22,748 nucleotides of DNA from an uncultured Oscillospiraceae bacterium. Lineage in GTDB: Bacteria > Bacillota > Clostridia > Oscillospirales > Ruminococcaceae. Each line of letters opens with the position of its first letter. Positions within the stretch are counted from its first letter, which is position 1. The position numbers and the translations under genes are program-made. The stretch covers positions 1 through 22,748 of the forward strand of contig CAKSEE010000044.1 in the NCBI GenBank assembly GCA_934446455.1, given 5' to 3'. The notes beneath the pieces were generated by a model that worked only from the letters and a program-made list of their open reading frames with translations, had not been told where the DNA came from and made no database searches. Of the stretch, positions 1 to 7,471 are shown in pieces.

Positions 1-249
1 GACAGGAACATCCGCACTGCGCGCACGAATTGGCGGCTCGCCGCGTTGCGTAAGGCGAAGCCGTCGCGTTGCGTAAGGCGTAAGCCGTCGCGTTGCGTAA
101 GCGCAGCGTCGCGTTGCGTAAGCCGAGCGCAGCGAGGTGTCGCTTGCACACTTGTGCGGATAGAAGTGTTTTTTGCCCCGGCGGAGCCGTGACAAAAAAC
201 GGATTTCAAAGCCCGCTTCGCGGGCATAACATACTTTTTCGACAAGCTG
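1..249 (+). repeat. Palindromic repeat element, copy A (left end outside window)
   Basis: This stretch matches the full element at 9701-9940 from its base 32 onward; the first ~31 bases lie before the window. Shared parts, in order, are GACAGGAACATCCGCAC, a GC-rich tandem region, GTGCGGATAGAAGTG, a hairpin with arms GTTTTTTG/CAAAAAAC, a GCCCGC-TTC-GCGGGC hairpin, and the right terminal repeat ATACTTTTTCGACAAGCTG (231-249). The tandem region (about 28-150) is built from units starting GTCGCGTTGCGTAAG and is 40 bases longer than in copy C. Directly after the element lies a terminator-like hairpin (251-276). It encodes no believable protein; a 67-codon open frame at 93-296 comes from the tandem units. 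Confidence 0.9.
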
Positions 250-250
250 A

Positions 251-276
251 CGGCGCCGCTGGCAACAGCGGTGCCG
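251..276. terminator. Hairpin abutting repeat copy A
   Basis: The arms CGGC-G-CCGCTG and CAGCGG-T-GCCG pair around a GCAA loop: 10 base pairs interrupted by one G/T pair. Only ATTTG follows, so the U-tract is poor. Its position matches the terminator hairpin beside the right end of copy C, so it is probably a terminator-type target next to which the element sits. Its function is inferred. Confidence 0.5.
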
Positions 277-294
277 ATTTGTATGATATCGCAT

Positions 295-336
295 AAAAAA
301 AGAGCGCCCCGCCGCAGAACCGGCTGCGAGGCACTC
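295..336 (-). terminator. Second (distal) terminator behind tRNA-Arg
   Basis: Read on the minus strand, GAGTGCCTCG pairs with CGGGGCGCTC, with an inner GCCG/CGGC extension, followed by seven T. It is a near copy of the terminator at 386-428, and both are followed by TATGCG. The 50 bases between the two hold no recognisable gene. The duplication suggests either a tandem safety terminator or the remnant of a second tRNA unit. Confidence 0.75.
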
Positions 337-385
337 GTGCTGATGTGTTGACATGATTGCGCGCGTGTTGCGGGCGAAAACGCAT

Positions 386-428
386 AAAAAAAGAGCGCCT
401 CGCCGCGGAATTGCGTGTCGAGGCACTC
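386..428 (-). terminator. Terminator of tRNA-Arg
   Basis: On the minus strand, four bases after the CCA end of the tRNA, GAGTGCCTCG pairs with CGAGGCGCTC (one G-U pair), and the stem is followed by seven T. This is a standard intrinsic terminator for the tRNA transcript. Confidence 0.88.
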
Positions 429-431
429 GAC

Positions 432-508
432 TGGTACGCCCGATGCGATTTGAACGCACGACACCTAGCGTCGGAGGCTAGTGCTCTATCCAGCTGAGCT
501 ACGGACGC
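432..508 (-). tRNA. tRNA-Arg, anticodon CCG
   Basis: The minus strand folds as a complete cloverleaf: acceptor GCGTCCG/CGGGCGT, D arm GCTC/GAGC, anticodon stem CTAGC/GCTAG with loop CTCCGAC (anticodon CCG, reading CGG), T arm GTGCG/CGCAT with TTCAAAT, then discriminator A and an encoded CCA. The gene is 77 nt. A promoter (521-549) and a terminator (386-428) flank it, so it is a single-gene unit. The G-U pairs at the outer acceptor and T stems are unremarkable. Confidence 0.95.
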
Positions 509-520
509 GTAACATAATAT

Positions 521-549
521 ATTATATCACACGGCGCGGTAAAATGCAA
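521..549 (-). promoter_or_regulatory. Sigma-A promoter of tRNA-Arg
   Basis: On the minus strand TTGCAT (549-544) and a perfect TATAAT (526-521) are 17 bases apart. The expected start point near 514 is about six bases before the mature tRNA 5' end. Confidence 0.8.
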
Positions 550-708
550 GTGGTTTTGGCGAATTTTTTCAGCGGAGGTATGCGGCGGATGTCGGATTGC
601 GGCAGTCGGCGCGGGACAGGGCTGCGACAGATGTGGCGTTTTGAGTGATTTTTACAAAATATTCACCGACTTTTAGTGAAAAATGTATGAGAAGTTGTGA
701 AAAACCCC

Positions 709-737
709 TTGATTTTTTTCGGCGTATGTGTTAAAAT
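709..737 (+). promoter_or_regulatory. Sigma-A promoter of the rplS operon
   Basis: TTGATT (709-714) and TAAAAT (732-737) are separated by 17 bases, giving an expected start near 744 and a leader of about 178 nt before rplS. The ~160 bases between the tRNA promoter and this site show no other feature that I can support. Confidence 0.75.
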
Positions 738-743
738 ATTAAA

Positions 744-921
744 GCATTTAGTATCCGTTGCTATAACTATGCCCAAAGCATGGTACACGCAGCGTGAGTC
801 AATGCGAGGCGAAGAGCCAAACATTACACGGACAGTCCGCTGAAAGCAGGGGAAAGGACCTCTGGCGTAACGCCCGAAAAAGTCGGTTTCAAGAATGTCC
901 GCAAACGTCTAGGAGGAAAAA
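744..921 (+). promoter_or_regulatory. Structured 5' leader of rplS (candidate autoregulatory RNA)
   Basis: The leader contains several local stems: ATGC/GCAT (769-782), CACG/CGTG (787-797) and GGC/GCC near 808-818. A longer-range stem CGGACA (829-834) with TGTCCG (896-901) encloses CAGGGG/CCTCTG (847-864), GGCG/CGCC (864-874) and CCGA/TCGG (874-886). The last two compete by one base with their neighbours. The ribosome site AGGAGG (911-916) lies just beyond the closing stem. L19 leaders that control rplS are known in Firmicutes; I cannot match this one to that family by eye, so the assignment is inference from position and pairing. Confidence 0.45.
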
Positions 922-1263
922 ATGGACGCATTAAAAATCATTGAGCAGGGCAGCATGAAGGAAAACGCACCCGTAATCGCAGTAGGCGACCTCGTAAAGG
1001 TTTCCGTACGTATCAAGGAAGGCGACAAGAGCCGTATCCAGATGTTCGAGGGCACCGTTATCGCCAAGAAACACGGCGGTATCAACGAGACCTTCACCGT
1101 AAGACGTGTTGCGCACGGCTGCGGCATTGAGAGAGTTTTCCCGCTCCACTCCCCGACAGTAGAAAAGGTCGAGGTTGTAAGAAACGGTAAGGTTCGCAGA
1201 GCCAAGCTCTACTACCTGCGCGACAGAGTTGGTAAGGCTGCCAAGGTTAAGTCCAAGGTTTAA
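922..1263 (+). CDS. rplS: 50S ribosomal protein L19
   Basis: The 113-residue product is a full-length bacterial L19, which sits at the 30S-50S interface. Recognisable family segments are the N-terminal LKIIEQG, the central [13 protein letters not shown] and [30 protein letters not shown], and the basic C-terminal [17 protein letters not shown]. The ATG is preceded by a strong AGGAGG at 5 bases spacing. It is the first gene of the long operon and is followed by lepB and ylqF, the common Firmicutes order. A long structured leader suggests feedback control. Codon use is typical of a highly expressed gene. Confidence 0.98.
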   Translation: MDALKIIEQGSMKENAPVIAVGDLVKVSVRIKEGDKSRIQMFEGTVIAKKHGGINETFTVRRVAHGCGIERVFPLHSPTVEKVEVVRNGKVRRAKLYYLRDRVGKAAKVKSKV

Positions 1264-1338
1264 TTCAGGGAATGCCGCACTTCCGTGCGCCTGAAATCAG
1301 ACCGACCTCATTCATGCAACGCTCCGCTTCGGCGGGGC
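1264..1338 (+). other. Two stable hairpins between rplS and lepB
   Basis: Directly after the rplS stop, TTCAGG (1264-1269) pairs with CCTGAA (1290-1295) around a nested CGCAC-TTCC-GTGCG. A second stem GCTCCGC (1321-1327) pairs with GCGGGGC (1332-1338) and is closed by a C(TTCG)G tetraloop. Neither is followed by a T-run, so they are not ordinary terminators. They may mark a processing or 3'-protecting site that lets rplS mRNA exceed lepB mRNA; that role is inferred. Confidence 0.55.
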
Positions 1339-1371
1339 TGCGCGTGGATATGCTGAGAAAGAGAATGTGCA

Positions 1372-1989
1372 ATGTCAGACAAGAGATTTTATGAAAAAAT
1401 CACCGAAAAGGCGAACGAAATAAGCGAGAAAGCCGTAAAACCCTTTGCGGACGCGCTCGACTGGACGGGAAGCCTTGTATACGCGGTGCTTTTCATGCTT
1501 GCACTTAATCTGTTCGTGTTCCGCTCAATCACCGTTGACGGCGGCTCGATGAACGATACGCTGCTTGACAAGGATAAGGTCATCGCCACGAACTTCCTGT
1601 ACACGCCCGATTACGGCGATATCGTCGTAGTGCAGGCGGATATGCTTCAGCGCAGGGATACGGGAATTTACGGCGAGCCGATAATCAAGCGCGTTATCGG
1701 GCTTGCGGGGGATACTATCCGCTTCGATTTTGAGGCGGGCGAGGTTTACCGCAACGGCGAGCTTCTCGAGGAGGACTACATCAGGGAGCTCACACACCTT
1801 GAGGAGTTCGGCACGACAAGCGGCGTTGACTACGTTGTGCCCGACAACTGCGTGTACGTCATGGGCGACAACAGAAACAACTCCCGCGACAGCCGCGACC
1901 AGGTTTCTGTAGGATATATCGACGTTGACCAGATAATGGGAAAAGCGTTCGTGCGCATTTACCCGTTCAATAAATTCGGATTGATATGA
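1372..1989 (+). CDS. lepB: Signal peptidase I
   Basis: This 205-residue protein is a type I signal peptidase, which removes signal peptides on the outer face of the membrane. One membrane segment spans about residues 33-52. The catalytic serine is Ser59 in VDGGSMNDTL, and the general base is Lys106 in IIKRVIGLAGD. The C-terminal box VMGDNRNNSRDSR (163-175) is intact. The length and single anchor fit the Gram-positive form. The ATG has only a weak GAAAGAG ribosome site, and its stop overlaps the ylqF start by four bases (ATGA), implying coupled translation. It sits between rplS and ylqF as in many Clostridia. Confidence 0.96.
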   Translation: MSDKRFYEKITEKANEISEKAVKPFADALDWTGSLVYAVLFMLALNLFVFRSITVDGGSMNDTLLDKDKVIATNFLYTPDYGDIVVVQADMLQRRDTGIYGEPIIKRVIGLAGDTIRFDFEAGEVYRNGELLEEDYIRELTHLEEFGTTSGVDYVVPDNCVYVMGDNRNNSRDSRDQVSVGYIDVDQIMGKAFVRIYPFNKFGLI

Positions 1990-2834
1990 GCGATGTAGGA
2001 AATATTCAGTGGTTCCCGGGGCATATGACCAAAACCCGCCGCCTTATTGAGGCTGACCTCAAGATGGTGGACGCGGTTGTGGAAATCACCGACGCGCGGA
2101 TACCCGAAAGCAGCAGGAATCCCATTCTTGACGAGCTTGTGCGGGATAAGCCGCGCATTATGATAATGAACAAATGCGACTACGCCGACGAGCGGGCGAC
2201 CGCCCTCTGGCGCAGATATTATGAGAGCAGGGGCATGACCGTTATGGTGTGCGACTGCCGCAGCGGCAAGGGGATAAATAAGTTCGTCCCCACGGTGAAA
2301 ACGCTGCTGAGCGGGCTTATTGAGCGCAGAAAAGCGCGCGGCATGATAGGAAAGGCGCTGCGGCTTATGGTCGTGGGCATTCCGAACGTGGGCAAGAGCT
2401 CGTTTATAAACCGCATGGCAAACAGCAAAAAGACCAAAGTCGGCGACCGTCCCGGCGTTACCCGCGGAAAGCAGTGGGTGAGCGTCGATAAGGACGTTGA
2501 GCTGCTCGATATGCCGGGCATACTCTGGCCGAAGTTTGACGACCAGACCGCCGCGCAGCGGCTTGCGTTCACGGGCGCGATAAAGGACGACGTTATGGAC
2601 TCCGAGGCGCTTGCAAGGGCGCTTGGAGAGCTGTTGCTGCGCGATTACCCCGACCTTATAAAGGCAAGATACAGGATAAGCGGCGAGGGCGACGTTCTGA
2701 CCGAAATAGCCCGCGCGCGCGGAATGCTCGTATCGGGCGGAGAACCCGACGCCGAGCGCGCCGCAGCGACGCTGCTTGACGAATACAGAGGTGGCAGGAT
2801 TGGCAGAATCACTCTCGAAACACCACAAAAGTGA
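1986..2834 (+). CDS. rbgA: Ribosome biogenesis GTPase YlqF/RbgA
   Basis: The 282-residue product is a circularly permuted GTPase that helps late assembly of the 50S subunit. The permuted motif order is visible: G4 NKCD at residues 62-65 comes before G1 GIPNVGKSS at 131-139 and G3 DMPG at 175-178. The N-terminus QWFPGHMTKTRR is typical of the family. The gene starts in the four-base overlap with lepB and runs 35 bases into rnhB, so lepB, rbgA and rnhB are probably co-translated. RbgA acts on the large subunit in Bacillus, which fits its linkage to rplS. Confidence 0.96.
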   Translation: MSDVGNIQWFPGHMTKTRRLIEADLKMVDAVVEITDARIPESSRNPILDELVRDKPRIMIMNKCDYADERATALWRRYYESRGMTVMVCDCRSGKGINKFVPTVKTLLSGLIERRKARGMIGKALRLMVVGIPNVGKSSFINRMANSKKTKVGDRPGVTRGKQWVSVDKDVELLDMPGILWPKFDDQTAAQRLAFTGAIKDDVMDSEALARALGELLLRDYPDLIKARYRISGEGDVLTEIARARGMLVSGGEPDAERAAATLLDEYRGGRIGRITLETPQK

Positions 2835-3486
2835 GAGCGACCGGCTCGTGCTTGACGGGCTTTCGGACGATATATCGCTCAGGGAATTCGACGAGCGCGT
2901 GAGGGCGCGGTACGGCGCGCTTTGCGGTATTGACGAGGCGGGGCGCGGTCCGCTTGCGGGCGACGTTTACGCGGCTGCCGTTATCCTCGACCCGGAAAAC
3001 CCGATAGAGGGGCTCAACGACAGCAAGAAGCTGACGCCGAAAAAGCGCGAGAAGCTCTTTGACGAGATACGCGCAAAGGCGCTTGCGTACTGCATTGCAA
3101 CGTCCTCCGTCGGACAGATAGAAAGCACCGATATCCTGTCTGCTGACCTTGACGCAATGAAACGCGCGTGCGAGGGGTTGGACATGACGGCGGGGCTTGT
3201 GCTTGTAGACGGCGACATTCTGCCGCCGATAGACGGGTGCGTAAAGTGCCTTAAGCAGGGCGACGCGCGCTCAGAGGCCGTCGCGGCGGCTTCAGTGCTT
3301 GCCAAGGTGGCGAGAGACCGCTATATGTGCGAGCAGGCGAAGCTCTACCCGCAGTACGGGTTTGAAAAGCACAAGGGCTACGGTACAAAGGCTCACCTTG
3401 AGGCTGTAGACCGCTTCGGGCTGTGCCCGATACACAGAAAGTCCTTTTTCAGAAAGTATTTTGCAAAGCGAAATGGCGACGGATAA
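2800..3486 (+). CDS. rnhB: Ribonuclease HII
   Basis: RNase HII cleaves RNA in RNA-DNA hybrids and single ribonucleotides in DNA. The signature GIDEAGRGPLAGDV is present, with acidic residues Asp45 and Glu46 when counted from this start, followed by LNDSKKLTPKKRE, the VDGD segment and the C-terminal HKGYGTKAHLEA...GLCPIHRKSF. I chose TTG at 2800 because AGAGGTGG (2787-2794) lies at good spacing before it. The frame is open upstream to TTG 2776 and GTG 2791, which lack a ribosome site. From TTG 2800 the protein has 228 residues, usual for the family. It overlaps rbgA upstream and yraN downstream. Confidence 0.94.
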   Translation: MAESLSKHHKSESDRLVLDGLSDDISLREFDERVRARYGALCGIDEAGRGPLAGDVYAAAVILDPENPIEGLNDSKKLTPKKREKLFDEIRAKALAYCIATSSVGQIESTDILSADLDAMKRACEGLDMTAGLVLVDGDILPPIDGCVKCLKQGDARSEAVAAASVLAKVARDRYMCEQAKLYPQYGFEKHKGYGTKAHLEAVDRFGLCPIHRKSFFRKYFAKRNGDG

Positions 3487-3862
3487 GGGCGAAAGGGGCA
3501 GGCTCGGAGAGGACGCGGTGTGCGCCGTGCTTGAAAGGCGCGGGCATACGATCCTTGCGCGAAACTACCGCAGGCCGTTCGGCGAGATAGACATAATCTC
3601 GCGAAAGGACGGGTTCATAGTTTTCACCGAGGTGAAGGCGAGAAAGCGCGGCAGCATGGTGAGCGGGCTTGAGGCGGTAAACGCCGCAAAGCGCAGGCGC
3701 GTCATTCTCACCGCCGACGCATACCTTACAGAACACCCCGAGGCGCTCCAGCCGCGATACGATATCGCGCAGGTAACGCTCACGGGGACGCCGCCCGCGG
3801 TCGAGCGCGTTGAAATTTACGAGGACGCGTTCACGACAGACGGCATATATACGGTAAACTGA
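3473..3862 (+). CDS. yraN: UPF0102/YraN family endonuclease-like protein
   Basis: The 129-residue product belongs to UPF0102 (YraN), small proteins with a Holliday-junction-resolvase/restriction-endonuclease-like fold but no firmly proven role. Family marks are GRLGEDAVCAVLERRGHTILARNYR, the FGEIDIIS segment and FTEVKARK, which together supply the E-D-ExK acidic and lysine residues of a nuclease site. The start ATG at 3473 overlaps the rnhB end by 14 bases; an in-frame TTG at 3461 is less likely. The rnhB-yraN pairing is common in Firmicutes and hints at a role in nucleic acid processing. Confidence 0.9.
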   Translation: MATDKGERGRLGEDAVCAVLERRGHTILARNYRRPFGEIDIISRKDGFIVFTEVKARKRGSMVSGLEAVNAAKRRRVILTADAYLTEHPEALQPRYDIAQVTLTGTPPAVERVEIYEDAFTTDGIYTVN

Positions 3863-3885
3863 ACCGCATGAAAGGAGACGCTTTT

Positions 3886-5379
3886 ATGAACTACAAAAGC
3901 ACAAGAAACTCCTCCTTGAAGGTGACGAGCGCGCACGCTATCACCAAGGGGCTGTCCGACGAGGGCGGACTTTACGTCCCCGAGAGCATTCCCGCGCTTA
4001 CAAAGGACGAGATACTGGCGCTTTGTGACAAAAGCTATGCAGACAGGGCGTACGATATATTCAGCAGGCTGCTGACGGATTTCACACCCGAGGAGATACG
4101 CCGCTGCGTTGACAGCGCGTACAACAACAGGAACTTCGACAGCGACAGCATTGCCGAGATTTCCAAGCTCGTTCCCGGTACATATGTTCTCGAGCTCTGG
4201 CACGGACCTACCTGCGCGTTCAAGGATATGGCGCTGCAGATACTGCCGTACCTGCTGACGACCTCTGCAAAAAAGACGGTAGACGGCAAGCAGATAGCGA
4301 TACTCGTAGCTACATCGGGCGACACGGGCAAGGCTGCTCTCGAGGGCTTCAAGGACGTTGCGGGCACGTCTATCACGGTGTTCTACCCCGAGGACGGCGT
4401 ATCCCGTATGCAGAAGCGGCAGATGACCACGCAGGAGGGCGCGAACGTAAACGTATGCGCGGTAAAGGGCAACTTTGACGACTGTCAGAACGGCGTCAAG
4501 GCGATTTTCACCGACGACGCGATAGCGCAGCGCCTTGCGAAGAACGATATCCTGCTGTCGAGCGCAAACTCCATCAACTGGGGACGCCTCGCGCCGCAGA
4601 TAATCTACTACGTTTCCACCTATGCCGAGCTTGTTAAGAACGGCGAGGTTGAGTTCGGCGAGAAGATAAATATCGTTGTACCTACGGGCAACTTCGGCAA
4701 CATTCTCGCGGCGTACTACGCAAAGCTCATGGGTATCCCCGTGAACAAGCTGATATGCGCGTCCAACAGCAACAACGTTCTCACAGACTTCATCAGAACG
4801 GGCGTTTACGACAGGAACAGAAAGTTCTACACCACCGTTTCGCCCTCTATGGATATCCTCATTTCCTCTAATCTCGAGCGCCTGCTCTACCACCTTACGG
4901 GCGGCGATGACAAGCAGATAAGCGAGTGGTTCGCAAGCCTTAAGGAGAGCGGAAGATACGAGGTTACGCAGGACGTCAGGGACAAGATATCCGCGCTCTT
5001 CTATGCGGGTTGCTGCTCCGACGACGAAACAAAGTCCGCTATCAGGCGCACGTTCGAGAGCTGCTCGTACCTGCTTGACACGCACACCGCTGTCGCGCTC
5101 AAGGTATACGAGGACTACAAGCGCGAAACGGGCGACGACACCAAGACCGTTATCGCCTCCACCGCGAACCCCTACAAGTTCAGCGGCGCTGTTTACGAGG
5201 CGCTCGGCGGCAAGATTGACACCGACGACGAGTTCGAGATAATCGACCGCCTTGAAAAGCTCACCTCCACAAAGATGCCCGCGCCCCTTGCAGCGACAAA
5301 GAACAAGACTGTAAGGTTCACAGGCAGCGTTGAAAAGCAGGATATGAGCGCAGTCGTTCTCGATTTCCTCAAGTCTTAA
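3886..5379 (+). CDS. thrC: Threonine synthase
   Basis: The enzyme converts O-phosphohomoserine to threonine using pyridoxal phosphate. The PLP lysine is Lys113 in CAFKDMAL. Other marks are the N-terminal YKSTR...GLSDEGGLYVPE, ATSGDTGKAALEGF, the phosphate-binding PTGNFGNILAAYYAKLMG and the C-terminal STANPYKFS. At 497 residues it is the long bacterial/fungal form rather than the short form. The ATG at 3886 is preceded by AAAGGAG at eight bases; an upstream in-frame ATG at 3868 has no ribosome site. No other threonine gene is nearby, so it appears to be a guest in the housekeeping operon. Confidence 0.96.
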   Translation: MNYKSTRNSSLKVTSAHAITKGLSDEGGLYVPESIPALTKDEILALCDKSYADRAYDIFSRLLTDFTPEEIRRCVDSAYNNRNFDSDSIAEISKLVPGTYVLELWHGPTCAFKDMALQILPYLLTTSAKKTVDGKQIAILVATSGDTGKAALEGFKDVAGTSITVFYPEDGVSRMQKRQMTTQEGANVNVCAVKGNFDDCQNGVKAIFTDDAIAQRLAKNDILLSSANSINWGRLAPQIIYYVSTYAELVKNGEVEFGEKINIVVPTGNFGNILAAYYAKLMGIPVNKLICASNSNNVLTDFIRTGVYDRNRKFYTTVSPSMDILISSNLERLLYHLTGGDDKQISEWFASLKESGRYEVTQDVRDKISALFYAGCCSDDETKSAIRRTFESCSYLLDTHTAVALKVYEDYKRETGDDTKTVIASTANPYKFSGAVYEALGGKIDTDDEFEIIDRLEKLTSTKMPAPLAATKNKTVRFTGSVEKQDMSAVVLDFLKS

Positions 5380-5394
5380 AAAGGGGAGGCGCTT

Positions 5395-6093
5395 GTGCTT
5401 TACACGATAGGCGACCTTCATCTGTCGCTCGGCTGCGACAAGCCTATGGACATCTTCGCGGGCTGGACCAACTACCTTGAGCGGCTTGAAGCCAACTGGA
5501 ACGCGAAGATAACCGACGACGACACGGTAGTGCTGCTCGGCGACCACTCGTGGGCGCTCAAGCTTGAGGACAGCAAAAAGGACCTCGAGTTCATCAATTC
5601 GCGCCTTAAGGGAAAAAAGATCCTCGTAAAGGGCAATCACGACCTGTGGTGGCAGACGATGAACAAAATGCGCAATTTCGTTGAGGAAAACGGGTTCGAC
5701 AAAATCTCGTTCCTGTTCAACAACGCGTATCTTGTCGAGGGTATCTCCGTGTGCGGCACGCGCGGGTGGATCCGTGAAAACGGCGAACCTGCGGACGCAA
5801 AGGTGCTTAATCGCGAGGCGGGCCGCCTTGAGATGTCCCTTAAAGAGGGCGTGAGACTCGGCGGAGAGCTTGTGGCATTCATACACTATCCGCCTATCTG
5901 CGGCACGGAGGAGAACGTATTGATAACGGAGCTTCTCCACAAATACAATGTAAGGCGCTGCTACTATGCGCACCTTCACGGGGCGAGCATTCGCGGCGCA
6001 ATAAACGGCGAACGTTCGGGCATAACATACAGGCTCGTTTCCGCAGACGGAATCGGCTTTGACCCGACAGGAATACAGGGCGGTTCCCTCTGA
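5395..6093 (+). CDS. Metallophosphoesterase (calcineurin-like)
   Basis: The 232-residue protein has the metal-binding motifs of the calcineurin-like phosphoesterase superfamily: GDLHLS (Asp7, His9), LLGDHSWA (Asp50), KGNHD (Asn81, His82), HYPP (His164) and YAHLHG (His193, His195). The substrate cannot be read from the sequence; relatives act on phosphoproteins, nucleotides or nucleic acids. There is no signal peptide, so it is cytoplasmic. Translation starts at GTG 5395, five bases after a strong GGGGAGG. It follows thrC by 15 bases and precedes tig, so it is likely co-transcribed with them. Confidence 0.92.
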   Translation: MLYTIGDLHLSLGCDKPMDIFAGWTNYLERLEANWNAKITDDDTVVLLGDHSWALKLEDSKKDLEFINSRLKGKKILVKGNHDLWWQTMNKMRNFVEENGFDKISFLFNNAYLVEGISVCGTRGWIRENGEPADAKVLNREAGRLEMSLKEGVRLGGELVAFIHYPPICGTEENVLITELLHKYNVRRCYYAHLHGASIRGAINGERSGITYRLVSADGIGFDPTGIQGGSL

Positions 6094-6114
6094 GGGAGCG
6101 CCCGCAATAAAAAA

Positions 6115-6130
6115 TTGTCCCTGCGGACAA
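6115..6130 (+). promoter_or_regulatory. Hairpin abutting the tig ribosome site
   Basis: TTGTCC (6115-6120), loop CTGC, and GGACAA (6125-6130) form a perfect six-base-pair hairpin. It directly touches the Shine-Dalgarno GGAAGG (6131-6136) of tig. There is no T-run. A role in translation or in mRNA end protection is inferred only. Confidence 0.55.
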
Positions 6131-6147
6131 GGAAGGAATTCAGACAA

Positions 6148-7434
6148 ATGGAAATCATTTCTCAGAACAACACAGCGGTAAATACCTATGCTATCGAGTT
6201 CAAGTTCAGCGCGGAGGAGTTCGAGGCGGCAGTTTCTGCTGCTTACAATGCGAAGAAGGGCAAGATAACCGTCCCCGGCTTCCGCAAGGGCAAGGCGCCC
6301 CGCAAGGTCATCGAGACCCATTACGGCACCGGCATTTTCTATGAGGACGCTGTAAACTCCCTCTACAACAAGAATATCGCGGACATCGTTGACAAGAGCG
6401 GTCTTGAGGTAGTGGACGTGCAGAACACCGAGGTAACCGAGGTAAGCAAGGACAACGGCGTTTCCTTCAAGGCAGAGCTCATCACCAAGCCCGAGGTGAA
6501 CATTTCCGACTATAAGGGTTTAGAGCTTAAGAAAACCGTCAAGACTATTACCGATGAGGCAGTTGACGCTGAGATAGACAAGATGCGCAAGAGAAACGGC
6601 AGGGAGATCTCCGTTGAGGACCGCGCTGTACAGGATGGCGACAGGGCTGTAATCGACTTTGAGGGCTTCCTTGACGGCGTTGCGTTCGAGGGCGGCAAGG
6701 GCGAGAAGTTCCCGCTTGAGATAGGCAGCCACACCTTTATCCCCGGCTTTGAGGAGCAGATAATCGGCAAGAACATCGGCGAGGAGTTCGACGTAAACGT
6801 AACGTTCCCCGAGGATTACCAGGCTGAGAACCTTAAGGGCAAGCCCGCAGTATTCAAGTGCAAGCTGCACGAGATAAAGGGCACCGAGCTTCCCGAGGCT
6901 GACGACGAGTTCGCAAAGGACGTTGACGACGAGGTTGACACTATCGACGCGCTGAAGGCGAAGATCCGCACGAATCTTGAGAAGAAGTCCGCAGAGGACG
7001 CTGACAACGCGCTCGACAACGCGCTTGTAGACGCGCTCACCGCCAAGATGCAGGCTGAGGTTCCGCAGGTTATGTACGAGCGCCGCATTGACGAGATAGC
7101 TCAGGAGTGGAGCAGCAGAAACCGCATTTCCGTTGAGGATTACCTCAAGTACACCGGTCTTAAGCCCGAGCAGTTCCGCGCAAGCTTTGCAGAGGTTGCA
7201 AAGAAGCAGGTAGACCTGCGCCTGTGCCTTGAGAAGATCGCTCAGCTCGAGAACATCGAGGTTACCGATGAGGACGTTGAAAAGGAATACAGCGACCTTG
7301 CAGAGCAGTACAAGAAGTCTGCTGACGATATCAAGAAGCTTATCCCCGAGAGCGCTATCAGAAGCGACCTCAGACTTGAAAAGGCGCTCAATCTTGTTAA
7401 GGACAGCGCAAAGGTTGAAGAGGTAACAGAATAA
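6148..7434 (+). CDS. tig: Trigger factor (ribosome-bound chaperone, peptidyl-prolyl isomerase)
   Basis: Trigger factor binds L23 at the peptide exit and guards nascent chains. The 428-residue protein has the three expected parts: an N-terminal ribosome-binding domain with the signature GFRKGKAP (44-51), an FKBP-like isomerase domain (about 150-245, containing GDRAVIDFEGFLDG and FIPGFEEQIIG), and a helical C-terminal domain. ATG 6148 follows GGAAGG; an upstream in-frame TTG at 6115 lies in the hairpin and is unlikely. It is followed by clpP and clpX, the usual tig-clpP-clpX linkage of folding and degradation functions. Confidence 0.97.
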   Translation: MEIISQNNTAVNTYAIEFKFSAEEFEAAVSAAYNAKKGKITVPGFRKGKAPRKVIETHYGTGIFYEDAVNSLYNKNIADIVDKSGLEVVDVQNTEVTEVSKDNGVSFKAELITKPEVNISDYKGLELKKTVKTITDEAVDAEIDKMRKRNGREISVEDRAVQDGDRAVIDFEGFLDGVAFEGGKGEKFPLEIGSHTFIPGFEEQIIGKNIGEEFDVNVTFPEDYQAENLKGKPAVFKCKLHEIKGTELPEADDEFAKDVDDEVDTIDALKAKIRTNLEKKSAEDADNALDNALVDALTAKMQAEVPQVMYERRIDEIAQEWSSRNRISVEDYLKYTGLKPEQFRASFAEVAKKQVDLRLCLEKIAQLENIEVTDEDVEKEYSDLAEQYKKSADDIKKLIPESAIRSDLRLEKALNLVKDSAKVEEVTE

Positions 7435-7471
7435 TTCCTTGCAGCAGGTCTGCCGCGGCATTACGGCGCGG

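Noticed and set aside
28..150. CRISPR array
   Set aside because: The 21-24 base units are contiguous with no unique spacers, occur within a dispersed element, and no cas gene is present.
93..296. Open frames in repeat copies A (93-296) and C (9784-10038) with the same start MRKRSVALRKPSAARC
   Set aside because: They arise from the tandem units, have no ribosome site, end differently outside the element, and the second overlaps the start of the MGMT-like gene. The shared peptide only reflects the DNA repeat.
3817..6321. Very long minus-strand open frame (834 codons) opposite thrC, the metallophosphoesterase and tig
   Set aside because: The plus strand carries three clear protein families here. 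The antisense frame is open because of GC-rich codon bias and has no ribosome site or recognisable domain. The same applies to 8522-9886 and 21418-22641.
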